Source: Thermococcus sp. AM4 | Lineage (GTDB): Archaea; Methanobacteriota_B; Thermococci; Thermococcales; Thermococcaceae | NCBI RefSeq assembly: GCF_000151205.2 | Contig: NC_016051.1 | Span: forward strand, 1,302,001-1,366,000 | Length of the DNA: 64,000 nt | Direction: 5' to 3' | Shown here: positions 1 to 10,063 of the stretch, piece after piece | How positions within the stretch are numbered: the first letter of the stretch is position 1 | Layout of the letters: each line of letters opens with the position of its first letter | Made by a program: the position numbers and the translations under genes | The notes under the pieces: generated by a model | Seen by the model: the letters and a program-made list of their open reading frames with translations, nothing else | Told to the model about the DNA's origin: nothing | Databases searched by the model: none

Positions 1-723
1 CACGCCCTCAAAATCCTTGACAGAGTCTACCTCTCCGAGCCGGTTGACCCCTACTACGCGAGGAGAAGGAAGAGCGCTTTCATCGTCGGCATAAGCTGTC
101 TCCCCGACGAGCTGTGCTTCTGCAAAAGCCTTGGAACGCACTTCGCGATGGACGGCTTTGACCTATTCCTACACGAGCTTCCCGATGGATGGCTCGTCAG
201 GATAGGGAGCGTGAGGGGACACGAGGTGGTCTGGGAGAACGCGAGGCTATTCGACGAGGTGAGCGATGAGGACATAGCCAACTTCAAGGCCTTCGAGGAG
301 AGGCGCGCTGAAGCCTTCAAGAGGGAGCTCCGCTCGGAGGGCCTCGCAGACACGCTCGATTTGGCCTACAACAGCCCGGTCTGGAAGGAGTACGCCGAGA
401 AGTGCCTCGCCTGCGGGAACTGCAACCTCGTCTGTCCGACGTGCCGTTGCTACGAGGTCTGCGACCGCTGGGTCGATGCCTACAGGGCCGTTCGCGAGAG
501 GCGCTACGATTCCTGCTTCATGGAAAGCCACGGCCTCGTCGCGGGCGGTCATAACTTCAGGCCCACACGCTTGGACCGCTTCAGGCACCGCTACTACTGC
601 AAGAGCTACTTCGACCCCTCAGCGGGCTTCAACTGCGTCGGCTGTGGCCGGTGCGACGAGTTCTGTCCAGCTGGTATAGAGCACGTTAAGGTTCTCGACG
701 AGATAAGGGGGTCGCTGGAATGA
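1..723 (+). CDS. shyB: Sulfhydrogenase II-type beta subunit (5' end outside window)
   Basis: C-terminal 240 codons of the iron-sulfur subunit that passes electrons between the NAD(P)-binding gamma subunit and the NiFe catalytic pair of a cytosolic group 3b hydrogenase. Two ferredoxin-like cysteine clusters are visible: CLACGNCNLVCP near codons 133-144, followed by CRCYEVC, and CVGCGRCDEFCP near codons 212-223. Both suggest [4Fe-4S] centres. The reading frame is open from base 1, so the start lies upstream. Its stop overlaps the next ATG as ATGA, which indicates translational coupling in a beta-gamma-delta-alpha operon. The family is known to use NAD(P)H or H2 and to reduce sulfur or polysulfide in vitro; the substrate here is inferred. 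Confidence 0.9.
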   Translation, partial: HALKILDRVYLSEPVDPYYARRRKSAFIVGISCLPDELCFCKSLGTHFAMDGFDLFLHELPDGWLVRIGSVRGHEVVWENARLFDEVSDEDIANFKAFEERRAEAFKRELRSEGLADTLDLAYNSPVWKEYAEKCLACGNCNLVCPTCRCYEVCDRWVDAYRAVRERRYDSCFMESHGLVAGGHNFRPTRLDRFRHRYYCKSYFDPSAGFNCVGCGRCDEFCPAGIEHVKVLDEIRGSLE

Positions 724-1586
724 ATCCCTACGAGAGCCATCCGGCGAGAATCCTTGAGGTTAAGGACCTGACCCCGAGGGAGAAGCTCTTTACACTCCGC
801 TTCCTCGACGAGAAGCTCAACGAGGAGTTTACCTTCCGGCCGGGACAGTTCGTCATAGTGGACGTTCCCGGCTTCGGCGAGTTCCCGATAAGCCTCTGCT
901 CGTCCCCGACGAGGAGTCCAATCCAGCTCTGCATAAGAAAGGCCGGCAGGATGACGAAGTTCATACACGGAATGAAGGAAGGCTCGGTCGTCGGAATCCG
1001 CGGGCCGTACGGCAACGGCTTCCCGATGGAGGACATGGAGGGCTCGAACCTAATCCTCGTGGCCGGCGGCCTTGGAATGGCGCCCCTGCGCTCGGTTCTC
1101 TGGTACGCCCTCGACACCGGCAAGTACGAGCACGTCTGGCTCTTCTACGGCACGAAAGCCTACGAGGAGGTACTCTTCCGCGACGAGGTTCTCCACCTCC
1201 TCAAGCACGGGAGTGCGATGAACTGCACCGTCAAGCTCGCCTACGAAATCGAGAGCCCCTCGTGCATCTACCTTGAGCAGGGCTTCTCCGACAGGGTCTG
1301 CAGGGGAGTGGTTACCGACCTCTTCAGGGGCGAGAACTTCGACGTCGAGAACTCCTACGCCCTAATCTGTGGCCCGCCAATCATGTACCGCTTCGTCATA
1401 AGGGAGCTCCTCAACAGGAAGCTCTCACCGGGGAGAATCTACATGACACTCGAGAGGCGCATGCGCTGTGGAGTCGGCAAGTGCGGCCACTGCGTCGTCG
1501 GAACGAGCGTCTCGATGAAGTACATCTGCAAAGATGGGCCGGTTTTCACCTACTGGGACGCCCTCTCGACGAGGGGGTTGATATGA
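720..1586 (+). CDS. shyG: Sulfhydrogenase II-type gamma subunit (FAD/NAD(P)-binding diaphorase)
   Basis: 288-residue ferredoxin-NADP reductase-like subunit. In order: an N-terminal FAD-binding barrel with RPGQFVIVDVPGF and PISLCSSPT (about residues 40-65), an NAD(P)-binding lobe with GGLGMAPLRS (about 117-126), and a C-terminal cysteine group RCGVGKCGHCVVG plus a later Cys, which is the usual Fe-S ligand set in this family. It should exchange electrons between NAD(P)H and the Fe-S chain. The start overlaps the beta stop, and the stop overlaps the delta start by four bases, so all four subunits are coupled. Length is normal. Confidence 0.92.
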   Translation: MNPYESHPARILEVKDLTPREKLFTLRFLDEKLNEEFTFRPGQFVIVDVPGFGEFPISLCSSPTRSPIQLCIRKAGRMTKFIHGMKEGSVVGIRGPYGNGFPMEDMEGSNLILVAGGLGMAPLRSVLWYALDTGKYEHVWLFYGTKAYEEVLFRDEVLHLLKHGSAMNCTVKLAYEIESPSCIYLEQGFSDRVCRGVVTDLFRGENFDVENSYALICGPPIMYRFVIRELLNRKLSPGRIYMTLERRMRCGVGKCGHCVVGTSVSMKYICKDGPVFTYWDALSTRGLI

Positions 1587-2311
1587 TGAAGCTCGGCGTG
1601 TTTGAGCTTACCGACTGCGGTGGTTGCGCCCTCAACTTCCTGTTCCTCTACGAGAGGCTCTTCGACGTTCTTGAGTTCTACGAGATAGAGGAGTTCCACA
1701 TGGCGACCAGGCTTGAAGGGAGGCACTTCGATGTCGGCCTCGTCACGGGAACAGTCTCAAGCCACCGCGACCTTGAAGTCCTCAGGGAAGCGAGGAACCG
1801 CTCCGACTACCTCATAGCCCTCGGAACCTGCGCCACCCACGGTTGCCTTCAGGCGAGCGTCGAGCTTCCGCTTAAGGAGAAGTTGAAGGCCGTTTACGGC
1901 GACGAGGGGAATCCGATGAGGGCGCTCGACCCCAAGCCCGTCGTCGAGTACGTTACCGTCGACCTCGCCATACCCGGCTGTCCCTACGACAAGAACGAGC
2001 TCTTCCAGGCTCTTATTGATATAGCGAAGGGCATCGAGCCTGTAAGACCTGATTATCCAGTCTGCCTCGAGTGCAAGCTGAACGAGTACGAGTGCGTTCT
2101 GGTCAAGAAGGGTCTCCCATGCCTCGGCCCGATAACGCTCGGTGGCTGTAACGCTGTCTGCCCGCGCTCCGGACTCGGCTGTATCGGCTGCCGCGGGCCC
2201 CTGCCAGGTGAGGTGAACCCGGCTGGAGAGTTCGAGGTTCTCAAGGGCCTCGGCTACGACGAGGAGTACATCATGAGGAAGTTCAAGACCTTCGCGAGGT
2301 GGGAGCCGTGA
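1583..2311 (+). CDS. shyD: Sulfhydrogenase II-type delta subunit (NiFe hydrogenase small subunit)
   Basis: 242-residue small subunit that carries the Fe-S relay to the NiFe site. The proximal cluster motif TDCGGCALN is near the N terminus, followed by GTCATHGC and PGCPYDKNE (about residues 75-135), then a Cys-rich tail with CLECK, LPCLGP, GGCNAVCP and GCIGCRGP. The start is the ATG at 1583 that overlaps the gamma stop as ATGA; the ATG at 1586 is an equally good alternative. Upstream in-frame sequence shadows gamma and was excluded. It overlaps the alpha subunit by four bases. Confidence 0.92.
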   Translation: MMKLGVFELTDCGGCALNFLFLYERLFDVLEFYEIEEFHMATRLEGRHFDVGLVTGTVSSHRDLEVLREARNRSDYLIALGTCATHGCLQASVELPLKEKLKAVYGDEGNPMRALDPKPVVEYVTVDLAIPGCPYDKNELFQALIDIAKGIEPVRPDYPVCLECKLNEYECVLVKKGLPCLGPITLGGCNAVCPRSGLGCIGCRGPLPGEVNPAGEFEVLKGLGYDEEYIMRKFKTFARWEP

Positions 2312-3552
2312 TAATCGAGACGAGGGAATTCACCCGCGTCGAGGGGAACGGGAAGGCCGAGATAGTCATCGAGGGGAACGAGGTCAAGGACGTCAGGGTC
2401 AAAATCGTCGAGGGGCCGAGGTTCTTTGAGCTTCTCACCCTCGGAAGGGACTTCTGGGATGTTCCCGACCTCGAGGCGAGGATATGCGCCATCTGCTACC
2501 TCTCCCACAGCGTTGCTTCCGTTCTGGCCATAGAGCGGGCCCTCGGCGTCGAGGTTCCGGAAGAGACGAGGCTCCTAAGGGAGCTCGGCCTCATAGGGGA
2601 ACTTATCGAGAGCCACTCCCTGCATCTGTATCTCCTCGTCGCGCCAGACCTCTTCGGCTATCCCGACGCGATAAGGCTCGCGACGAAGCACGGCGAGCTC
2701 GTCAAGGAGGGCATAGCTCTCAAGGCCTTCGGGAACAGGATTAGGGACCTCATCGGCGGGAGGGAAATCCACGGCATAAACGTTAAACCCGGTGGCTTCG
2801 GAAGGTGGCCGGGGCGGGAAGAGCTTGAGGCGATAGAGTGGGAGGCGAAGGCCCTCCTAACGGTGGCGAAGCGCGCGGTGAGGCTTTTCTCGGGAATCGG
2901 GGAGTACGGCGGAAGGGCCGAGCTGTTCGTCGCCACCGACGGCTACCTCACCGGCGACTCGCTCATCTCGAACGTCGAGCGGAACTTCCAGTACTTCGAG
3001 CGCATCGAAGAGCGCCCCCTCGTCTACAGCTTCGCGAAGCAGAGCCTCTACAGCGGAAAGCCCTTCCTCGTCGGCTCGCTGGCGAGGCTCCTGCTCAAGG
3101 CTGAATCGCTGACCCCCACGGCTAAGAGGCTCTTCGAGGAGAACCGGGAGAGGCTTGAAGCCGGATGGGTGAGCTACAACAACCTCGCCCAGGTGATAGA
3201 GCTGGTTTACGCCCTCGAGAGGGCGGGGGAGATAGCGAAAACCCTTCTCGACAAAGGCTTTGAGCCCGAGAACGTTCCGGTCGAGGCCGGGGACGGCGAG
3301 GGAATAGGCTATGTGGAAGCCCCGAGGGGAGTCCTCGTGCACCACTACAGAATAGCCGACGGAAAAATCGAGTACTCAAACATAATAACGCCCACAGCCT
3401 TCAACCACGCCATGATGGAGGGCGCCCTCCTGTGGGAAGCGAGAAACCTCTACGGGAACGCGCCGGAGGATGAGCTCCTCAGAAGGCTTGAGGAAACCGT
3501 CCGGGCCTTCGACCCCTGCATCTCCTGCTCGGTGCACTTCGTCAGGGGATAA
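2308..3552 (+). CDS. shyA: Sulfhydrogenase II-type alpha subunit (NiFe catalytic large subunit)
   Basis: 414-residue large subunit holding the NiFe centre. The N-terminal signature TRVEGNGKAEIV is followed by the first Ni-ligand motif RICAICYLSH, and the C terminus has the second, DPCISCSVH. Only four residues (FVRG) follow that His, so the peptide removed by a maturation protease would be very short. The N-terminal wording resembles Pyrococcus SHII more than SHI as I remember them, hence the II-type call. The start is GTG at 2308, overlapping the delta stop as GTGA, with GAGGTGGGA six bases upstream; an in-frame GTG at 2299 is less well placed. Confidence 0.9.
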   Translation: MIIETREFTRVEGNGKAEIVIEGNEVKDVRVKIVEGPRFFELLTLGRDFWDVPDLEARICAICYLSHSVASVLAIERALGVEVPEETRLLRELGLIGELIESHSLHLYLLVAPDLFGYPDAIRLATKHGELVKEGIALKAFGNRIRDLIGGREIHGINVKPGGFGRWPGREELEAIEWEAKALLTVAKRAVRLFSGIGEYGGRAELFVATDGYLTGDSLISNVERNFQYFERIEERPLVYSFAKQSLYSGKPFLVGSLARLLLKAESLTPTAKRLFEENRERLEAGWVSYNNLAQVIELVYALERAGEIAKTLLDKGFEPENVPVEAGDGEGIGYVEAPRGVLVHHYRIADGKIEYSNIITPTAFNHAMMEGALLWEARNLYGNAPEDELLRRLEETVRAFDPCISCSVHFVRG

Positions 3553-3590
3553 GCTTTTCTCCTTTCTTTCCCACTCTTCCCGGTGGGAGC

Positions 3591-3902
3591 ATGGGGCCCT
3601 TCGACTTTCTGAAAAGACGGAAGGGAGAAACCGGAGAGTTCATAGCGTCCAGGAAACCTGTCGCGAAGTTCAGGGTGGAACGGGTCCTTAACGTCCTCGG
3701 CAGGGAGACGCTGATTGGAACAGTTGAGGGGATAATCTACCCCGGCTACAAGGTCAAGGGAAGGAACATCGCCCTAATCCGGGAAATCCAGAGGGAGCGA
3801 AAGAGGGTTGACTTCGCGGTTGACGGCGACAGGGTCGCGCTCATCCTCGAGGGGAAGACAAACGCTAAAAAAGGCGACGTTCTCGAAATCTACCAGTCGT
3901 GA
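3591..3902 (+). CDS. Pbp11-like tRNA-binding beta-barrel protein
   Basis: 103-residue basic protein. The centre (about residues 30-103) reads as an EF-Tu domain II-like beta barrel: LIGTVEGIIYPGYKVKG, DRVALILEG, AKKGDVLEIY. That matches small Thermococcales proteins annotated as tRNA-binding protein Pbp11, and the lysine/arginine-rich N terminus fits RNA binding. The ribosome site GGTGGGAGC lies just before the ATG. The stop is nine bases before the next ATG, so the two genes are probably co-transcribed. The biochemical role is inferred from family resemblance only. Confidence 0.6.
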   Translation: MGPFDFLKRRKGETGEFIASRKPVAKFRVERVLNVLGRETLIGTVEGIIYPGYKVKGRNIALIREIQRERKRVDFAVDGDRVALILEGKTNAKKGDVLEIYQS

Positions 3903-3911
3903 GGTGGGAGC

Positions 3912-4757
3912 ATGATAATCCTCGATAATCATTTCCACGTTGACCCCTTCAAGGGCCTCTTCCTCGAGGCGGTGAAGCAGTTCCACAGAGCGGGCGGAAC
4001 GCACCTGATGGTGGTCTACAAGACAGCTCACGACTACGGCTTCCCGGGCCTGAAGGCTGAGGACTTCATGAAGGCCATGGACTTCCACATCGAGCTGGTC
4101 GAGAGGATAAACCGCGAGACGCCGGTTAAAGCCTTTGCAGTGGTCGGCGTCCACCCGGCGGAGTTCGTCTATCTGGCGGAGCAGAAGGGCATTGAATACG
4201 CGAGAAACGAGGTCATGAAGGCGTTAGAATACGCGCAAAAGCTGTGTCTTGAGGGCAAAGCCGTTGCGATAGGCGAGATAGGCAGGCCACACTACGAGGT
4301 GAGCGAGGAAGTCTGGAACGCCAGCATAGAGCTGATGAAGTACGGGATGAGCCTCGCCAAAGATGCCGACTGCGCCGTTCAGCTCCACACCGAGAGCTTT
4401 GACGAGGCCAAGTTCAGGGAGCTCGGCGAGTACGTGAAGGAAGTCGGCATAAAGCCCTACAAAGTAGTCAAGCACTTCTCGCCGCCGCTGGTGAAAGTTG
4501 CCGAGGAGGTCGGCGTCTTTCCGAGCATAATAGCGAGCAGGAAGAACATAGAGGAGGCAATAAAGCAGGGCAACCGCTTCATGATGGAGACCGACTACAT
4601 AGACGACAAAAGACGGCCGGGAGCTGTTCTCGGCCCGAAGACAGTTCCCAGGAGAACGAAGGCATTCCTCCAGAACGGCCTGTTCACGGAGGAGGACGTC
4701 TACAAAATCCACGTCGAGAACCCGGAGAAAGTCTACGGGGTGGAGATGGAGGAGTGA
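3912..4757 (+). CDS. TatD-family metal-dependent hydrolase
   Basis: 281-residue amidohydrolase-fold protein of the archaeal TatD-related group. Metal-site signatures are the N-terminal DNHFHVDP, VVGVHPAE (about residue 78), AIGEIGRPHYE (about 118), LHTESFD (about 160) and METDYIDD near the C terminus. The family includes deoxyribonucleases and other phosphodiesterases or amidohydrolases, and the substrate cannot be told from sequence. It starts at an ATG preceded by GAGGTGGGAGC, nine bases after Pbp11, and ends the operon before an AT-rich promoter. Confidence 0.8.
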   Translation: MIILDNHFHVDPFKGLFLEAVKQFHRAGGTHLMVVYKTAHDYGFPGLKAEDFMKAMDFHIELVERINRETPVKAFAVVGVHPAEFVYLAEQKGIEYARNEVMKALEYAQKLCLEGKAVAIGEIGRPHYEVSEEVWNASIELMKYGMSLAKDADCAVQLHTESFDEAKFRELGEYVKEVGIKPYKVVKHFSPPLVKVAEEVGVFPSIIASRKNIEEAIKQGNRFMMETDYIDDKRRPGAVLGPKTVPRRTKAFLQNGLFTEEDVYKIHVENPEKVYGVEMEE

Positions 4758-4760
4758 AAA

Positions 4761-4772
4761 GCGATTTATAGC
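4761..4772 (+). promoter_or_regulatory. TATA-like promoter of the orphan gene
   Basis: The stretch around gatttatagcc is the only AT-rich element in the 45-base gap before the ATG at 4803. It lies about 35 bases upstream of that ATG, leaving a short leader that includes the ribosome site GAGGGGA. Assignment rests on position and base content only. Confidence 0.45.
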
Positions 4773-4802
4773 CTTTTGCCTTAAGTCTTTGAGGGGAACT
4801 GC

Positions 4803-5903
4803 ATGGCAGGGATATACTCCGTAGATAAGCTAGGAAAGCGGCGCGTAGTGGTTAAAAAGGGCATGTTGAGGAAAGAAGTCATAGAAAGGGATTATCACAT
4901 CTTCGAAGAGGTTCCAGAAAGTGCAACTCTTCTGAACGAAGGTATATATAGAAAGCACCTCTATGAACGGCTGAAAGACCCTGATAAAGATGGGCTAAAA
5001 TTATACAACGCCACTGATAACACGCACACACCTTACATAGAAAATGGGAAAGAGCGGGAAGACCTCAAAAGCAAGCCAATAATGGCCAAGGATCTTCAAG
5101 ATGCAATGAAGTGGAACATTCTCCTCCAACTGCTCACACACATACCCGCGCTGTCAGGGCCCGATACCATTACCAGCTACGATCTTGCAGAGAGAAATGC
5201 AAAAGTACTGGAGAAGTTTGTCGAAAAAATCGTGTTTGCAAAGCATAGGAAACGCGCAACCACTGAACTTGATGAAAGTGACATTGGCGGGATCTTGGTA
5301 AGCTTCGACGAACTGAAGAGGAATCCAGAGCTCCGCAGGAAGCTGGCAAAAGAGTTCGTAAGGGTACACAGAGGCTCCTTAACCGTTGAGGCAAAGAGAA
5401 GGATGGAAGAAGCCGTCGACAAAGCGCTCGCAGCAGCCGAAAAAATAGCCGAGATGAAGACACCATATTTCGACGAATTCGGGAAAAGACAGTTCCGACG
5501 CGTTTTCGAGTCGCCTGAAGATATATACAAGATACCCGAGCTCATCGAGTTCCTAAAACTCGTTGAAGAGGTTGTCCCAAAGGATATACTAAAAGAGCCT
5601 CTGTCAAAACCGCCAGCGGAAGTGGAGAATAGAACGGAATCCTTGAGGTTGAAGGACAGTGAATGGGAATTTTCAGTGACCCTGAGAGCTAATGCGACAA
5701 GGCTTCTCGGAATCGTTCAGGGACTCAAACTTTTGAACCCCAGCTTGGAAGAGCTGGAAAAGGTTGAGGACGACCTATGGAAGAAGATAGCGGAAACGGA
5801 AGACCTTTCACTTGCTGGCCTCTACGCCAAGCTCATCGCCCACCTCCGCGAGAAAGACCTCGAAGGTGCCGAGAAGTTCCTGTCGGAAGTTGGGAAGGGT
5901 TAG
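4803..5903 (+). CDS. Unrecognised 366-residue protein (orphan)
   Basis: Soluble, charged, mostly helical-looking protein with no signal peptide or membrane segment and no motif I recognise. The N-terminal 90 residues are polar. Residues about 130-230 read as long amphipathic helices rich in Lys, Glu and Arg, and the C-terminal 80 residues are again helical and acidic. It has its own TATA-like promoter and a GAGGGG ribosome site. The DNA is visibly less GC-rich, with more AGA and ATA codons, than the hydrogenase genes before it. It sits next to a decaying nucleotidyltransferase gene and a toxin-antitoxin pair, so it may be an acquired accessory gene. No function is proposed. Confidence 0.75.
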   Translation: MAGIYSVDKLGKRRVVVKKGMLRKEVIERDYHIFEEVPESATLLNEGIYRKHLYERLKDPDKDGLKLYNATDNTHTPYIENGKEREDLKSKPIMAKDLQDAMKWNILLQLLTHIPALSGPDTITSYDLAERNAKVLEKFVEKIVFAKHRKRATTELDESDIGGILVSFDELKRNPELRRKLAKEFVRVHRGSLTVEAKRRMEEAVDKALAAAEKIAEMKTPYFDEFGKRQFRRVFESPEDIYKIPELIEFLKLVEEVVPKDILKEPLSKPPAEVENRTESLRLKDSEWEFSVTLRANATRLLGIVQGLKLLNPSLEELEKVEDDLWKKIAETEDLSLAGLYAKLIAHLREKDLEGAEKFLSEVGKG

Positions 5904-5934
5904 TTCAGAATAAAGCCCCATGATAACCACGGGT

Positions 5935-6366
5935 TCACACGAGAGAACCAGAGGAGTAGAGCACCTTTCCCTCGCTCAGGACGGTTCTTATGAAGCTGTC
6001 CCTCCTTTTTCTAAACTCTTCAGGCTTCAGAACTATCGGGCTTATCAGCTCCCCGTATTCGAGGAGGATATCGGTTACAACCTCCATCAGCCCGTCAAAA
6101 TCAACGTCCCCAACGATGAGAACGTCTATATCGCTCTCCTCGTCGTGGTCTCCCCTCGCGTAGGAGCCAAAGAGGATTACCTCTTCCACCGGGTCCCCGA
6201 ATCTTGCCTCAACCATTCTGAGGAACTAGCTAAGAGCTTGGGCTTTATTCTCCATTGATTCCAGGTGGTGGATTTGGGAGGACTCACGGAGTCGGCCTCC
6301 TCAAGACCCAGTAGCGCTCTTTCCGCAATTCCCTTCAAGCTCTTCCGGAATCACCACCCGTTTCAC
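5935..6366 (-). pseudogene. Decayed minimal nucleotidyltransferase (MNT) gene
   Basis: The intact piece is 5935-6216: VILFGSYARGDHDEESDIDVLIV is split by nothing and carries the GSYARGD and DIDVLI motifs of MNT/MntA-type nucleotidyltransferases. Upstream the frame continues as MENKAQALS, a TAG at 6228-6226, then FLRMVEARFGD, so the expected N terminus is cut by one nonsense codon. Further upstream, from a GTG at 6366 behind a GGAGG, VKRVVIPEELE and, one frame over, GIAERALLGLEEADSV and then ESSQIHHLES read as one protein with two compensating indels. It lies directly downstream of the toxin gene and overlaps its end by 32 bases. A short protein starting at the ATG at 6216 might still be made, but no ribosome site precedes it. 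Confidence 0.55.
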
Positions 6367-6841
6367 CTGCCTCCTCCAAAATCCTTCTGTAAAGCCCTTC
6401 GCTCAGCCAGAAGCCGGTTGCCTTCAGCTTCTCAAGCTCTTCTTTGACACTCGGGATTATCCCCTGGAACTTCGCCCTCAGCAGAACGCCAATCGTTCCA
6501 GTAACCTTCAGCCCCAGTGCCCTTGCGACTTCCCTGCCGTCGTAGTCATCAATGAGCAGAAGCTCGGCATTGGTTTCAAGCGCGAGGACAATAGCCTCGC
6601 TCTCCCCCTCGTCAAGCTCAAGCATAAGCGACTTCTTGAGGGTCTCGTCCTTTATTCCCACAACCTTTATCCAGTTGGCCTTTTCAATGAGCTTCGCGTC
6701 CTCTGAACCTCTCCCCTCAAGGACGCACTCCCTGTAAACAGCCTTTGGAATGATGACTTCACCAAAGAATTTCCTCAAAAGATCGAGCCTGCCGATTTTG
6801 GCGAGGTGAATGGGGGGAGTGGAGTTGCTAACCACGGGCAA
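6335..6841 (-). CDS. DUF3368-type PIN-like toxin
   Basis: 168-residue protein of the DUF3368 group, PIN-like putative ribonuclease toxins. The N terminus has the expected VVSNSTPPIHLAKIGRLDLL, with Ser/Asn where classical VapC has Asp. The middle has LDEGESEAIVLALE and LLIDDYDGREVARALGL, carrying the acidic residues that usually bind metal, and TGTIGVLLRAK follows. It overlaps the upstream antitoxin gene by 14 bases, the classic antitoxin-then-toxin arrangement. RNase activity is inferred from the family. The reading frame looks intact. Confidence 0.8.
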   Translation of the reverse strand: MPVVSNSTPPIHLAKIGRLDLLRKFFGEVIIPKAVYRECVLEGRGSEDAKLIEKANWIKVVGIKDETLKKSLMLELDEGESEAIVLALETNAELLLIDDYDGREVARALGLKVTGTIGVLLRAKFQGIIPSVKEELEKLKATGFWLSEGLYRRILEEAGETGGDSGRA

Positions 6842-7073
6842 AGTTCAAGTCCTCCTCAAGCTCTCTCTCGGTGTAGTGCCTCGGGATTCTCCGCCTCGCA
6901 AGCTCCTCCAGAAATTCTCTCTTCGTAAGTCCGGCGAGCTTGGCGGCTTTTCCTAAGGATAATGCACCTCGAGAGTAGAGAATAAGGGCTAACTCAAGCT
7001 TCAGCTCCCGCTCAACTTCTCCCTTGGGGAGCTTGAGAGATACGAGAACGTCATCGGGTATGACTATCTCCAT
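6828..7073 (-). CDS. UPF0175-family antitoxin
   Basis: 81-residue protein with an N-terminal strand (MEIVIPDDVL) and a C-terminal helix-turn-helix: ALSLGKAAKLAGLTKREFLE (about residues 40-60). This layout is typical of UPF0175 antitoxins paired with DUF3368 toxins. It would neutralise the toxin and probably repress its own promoter. It is transcribed away from the small membrane-protein gene at 7178, and the 104-base gap between them holds AT-rich promoter elements for both directions. Confidence 0.8.
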   Translation of the reverse strand: MEIVIPDDVLVSLKLPKGEVERELKLELALILYSRGALSLGKAAKLAGLTKREFLEELARRRIPRHYTERELEEDLNFARG

Positions 7074-7103
7074 CTTCTCACCGAAGTGTATTCGTGATGC
7101 CCG

Positions 7104-7131
7104 TATTTAACACCTTCGCCCTATATTATAC
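7104..7131. promoter_or_regulatory. Divergent promoter region, antitoxin versus membrane protein
   Basis: The gap contains ttaaatac on the minus strand near 7104-7111, suitably placed for the antitoxin start at 7073, and tatattata at 7122-7130 for the plus-strand gene. A second TATA-like stretch, tataaatac, lies at 7152-7160. Which is used cannot be decided by eye. Confidence 0.4.
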
Positions 7132-7136
7132 CCTCC

Positions 7137-7177
7137 GGGAGGAGGGAAATCTATAAATACCCGGAGGGAGGAGGGAA

Positions 7178-7179
<2 letters not shown>
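7137..7179 (+). repeat. Tandem duplication of a ribosome-binding segment
   Basis: The 14-base sequence gggaggagggaaat occurs at 7137-7150 and again at 7166-7179. The second copy ends in the ATG of the 129-residue gene and supplies its ribosome site. The first copy has no start codon after it. The intervening bases hold a TATA-like element. Confidence 0.8.
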
Positions 7180-9220
<2,041 letters not shown>

Positions 9221-9240
<20 letters not shown>

Positions 9241-10054
9241 GCCTCACGGCAACGCTCAGGGCTTCCTCCCTGCCAAGGCCTTTCTTCTCAACGAGGGCAT
9301 CAACGAGTTTCACGAGGGCCTCAACGTTGCGCAGGTTAAGCTTCTCCGGAGGGTATTCGTCAAAGAGCGCCGGATCAACGGAAAAGCCGAGCCTCTCCGA
9401 AAGCTCCGCCGCGAACTCCTCAACGGTAAGGGGCGGGAGCTTGAGCGTGATCGGGAACTCAAAGAAGGAATACCTGGCCAGGTTCTTGGTTTCCACCACC
9501 ACGGGAAAGTCCCTTTCCGGGTTCTCCATGATCGCCATGAGCTCCGAAACTTCAGGCTCCTTCAGGAGTTTTGCATCGGGAGGCAGGTAACCGGAGAGCT
9601 CGACACCCCTGAGGTTCTCAACGATGACATCGAGGCCGAGGGAGAAAACGTCCTCAAGCTCGAGCTTTAGCTCATCCCCCTCGTCCGTTTTCCCCAAGAT
9701 GCGCTCGTAGAGTTCCTCGCTGACGAGGGTAAGCTGATAGACCGTCTCTGCGCCCTCAAGGTGGAGGACGCCGTTGGAGAGGAGTTTGAGGCCGAGTCTG
9801 GCCAGAGCGGAGCTCAGAGAAGTCTCGGTTCGGGTCGTTATCGCCCCTTTACCCCTGACGTCCTCCGGGCCGCTGCTCACAAGCCGGTAGTCGGCCGGAA
9901 AGAGGCCCCTCGCGTTGAAGAACTTTTCGAGAGCTTCCCTCGCCTTCTCCTCGCTGACCGCGTACACCTTGACGAACTCAACGTTGTCGGCAGCGTCCAC
10001 GCCGATGAAAACGACGGCGTCGCGGCGCTCCCGGGGGAGTAGTACCTCGTCCAT
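9221..10054 (-). CDS. Unrecognised 277-residue protein
   Basis: A soluble protein with no membrane segment. The N-terminal half (DAVVFIGVDAADNVEFVKVYAV) reads as alternating strands and helices. The C-terminal half (LTVEEFAAELSERLGF, LVDALVEKKGLGREEALSVAVRL) is helical and looks like a small DNA- or protein-binding bundle. It is the second gene of a minus-strand pair, ten bases after the phosphodiesterase gene, so the two may be co-transcribed. I do not recognise the family. Confidence 0.65.
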
Positions 10055-10063
10055 CGCCCCACC

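Noticed and set aside
720-1586. Calling the hydrogenase a sulfide dehydrogenase/NfnI-type flavoprotein
   Set aside because: NiFe small and large subunits follow directly with coupled starts, so the diaphorase belongs to the hydrogenase.
6226-6228. In-frame TAG in the nucleotidyltransferase gene as a pyrrolysine codon
   Set aside because: Thermococcales are not known to use pyrrolysine, and the same gene carries additional indels, which points to decay.
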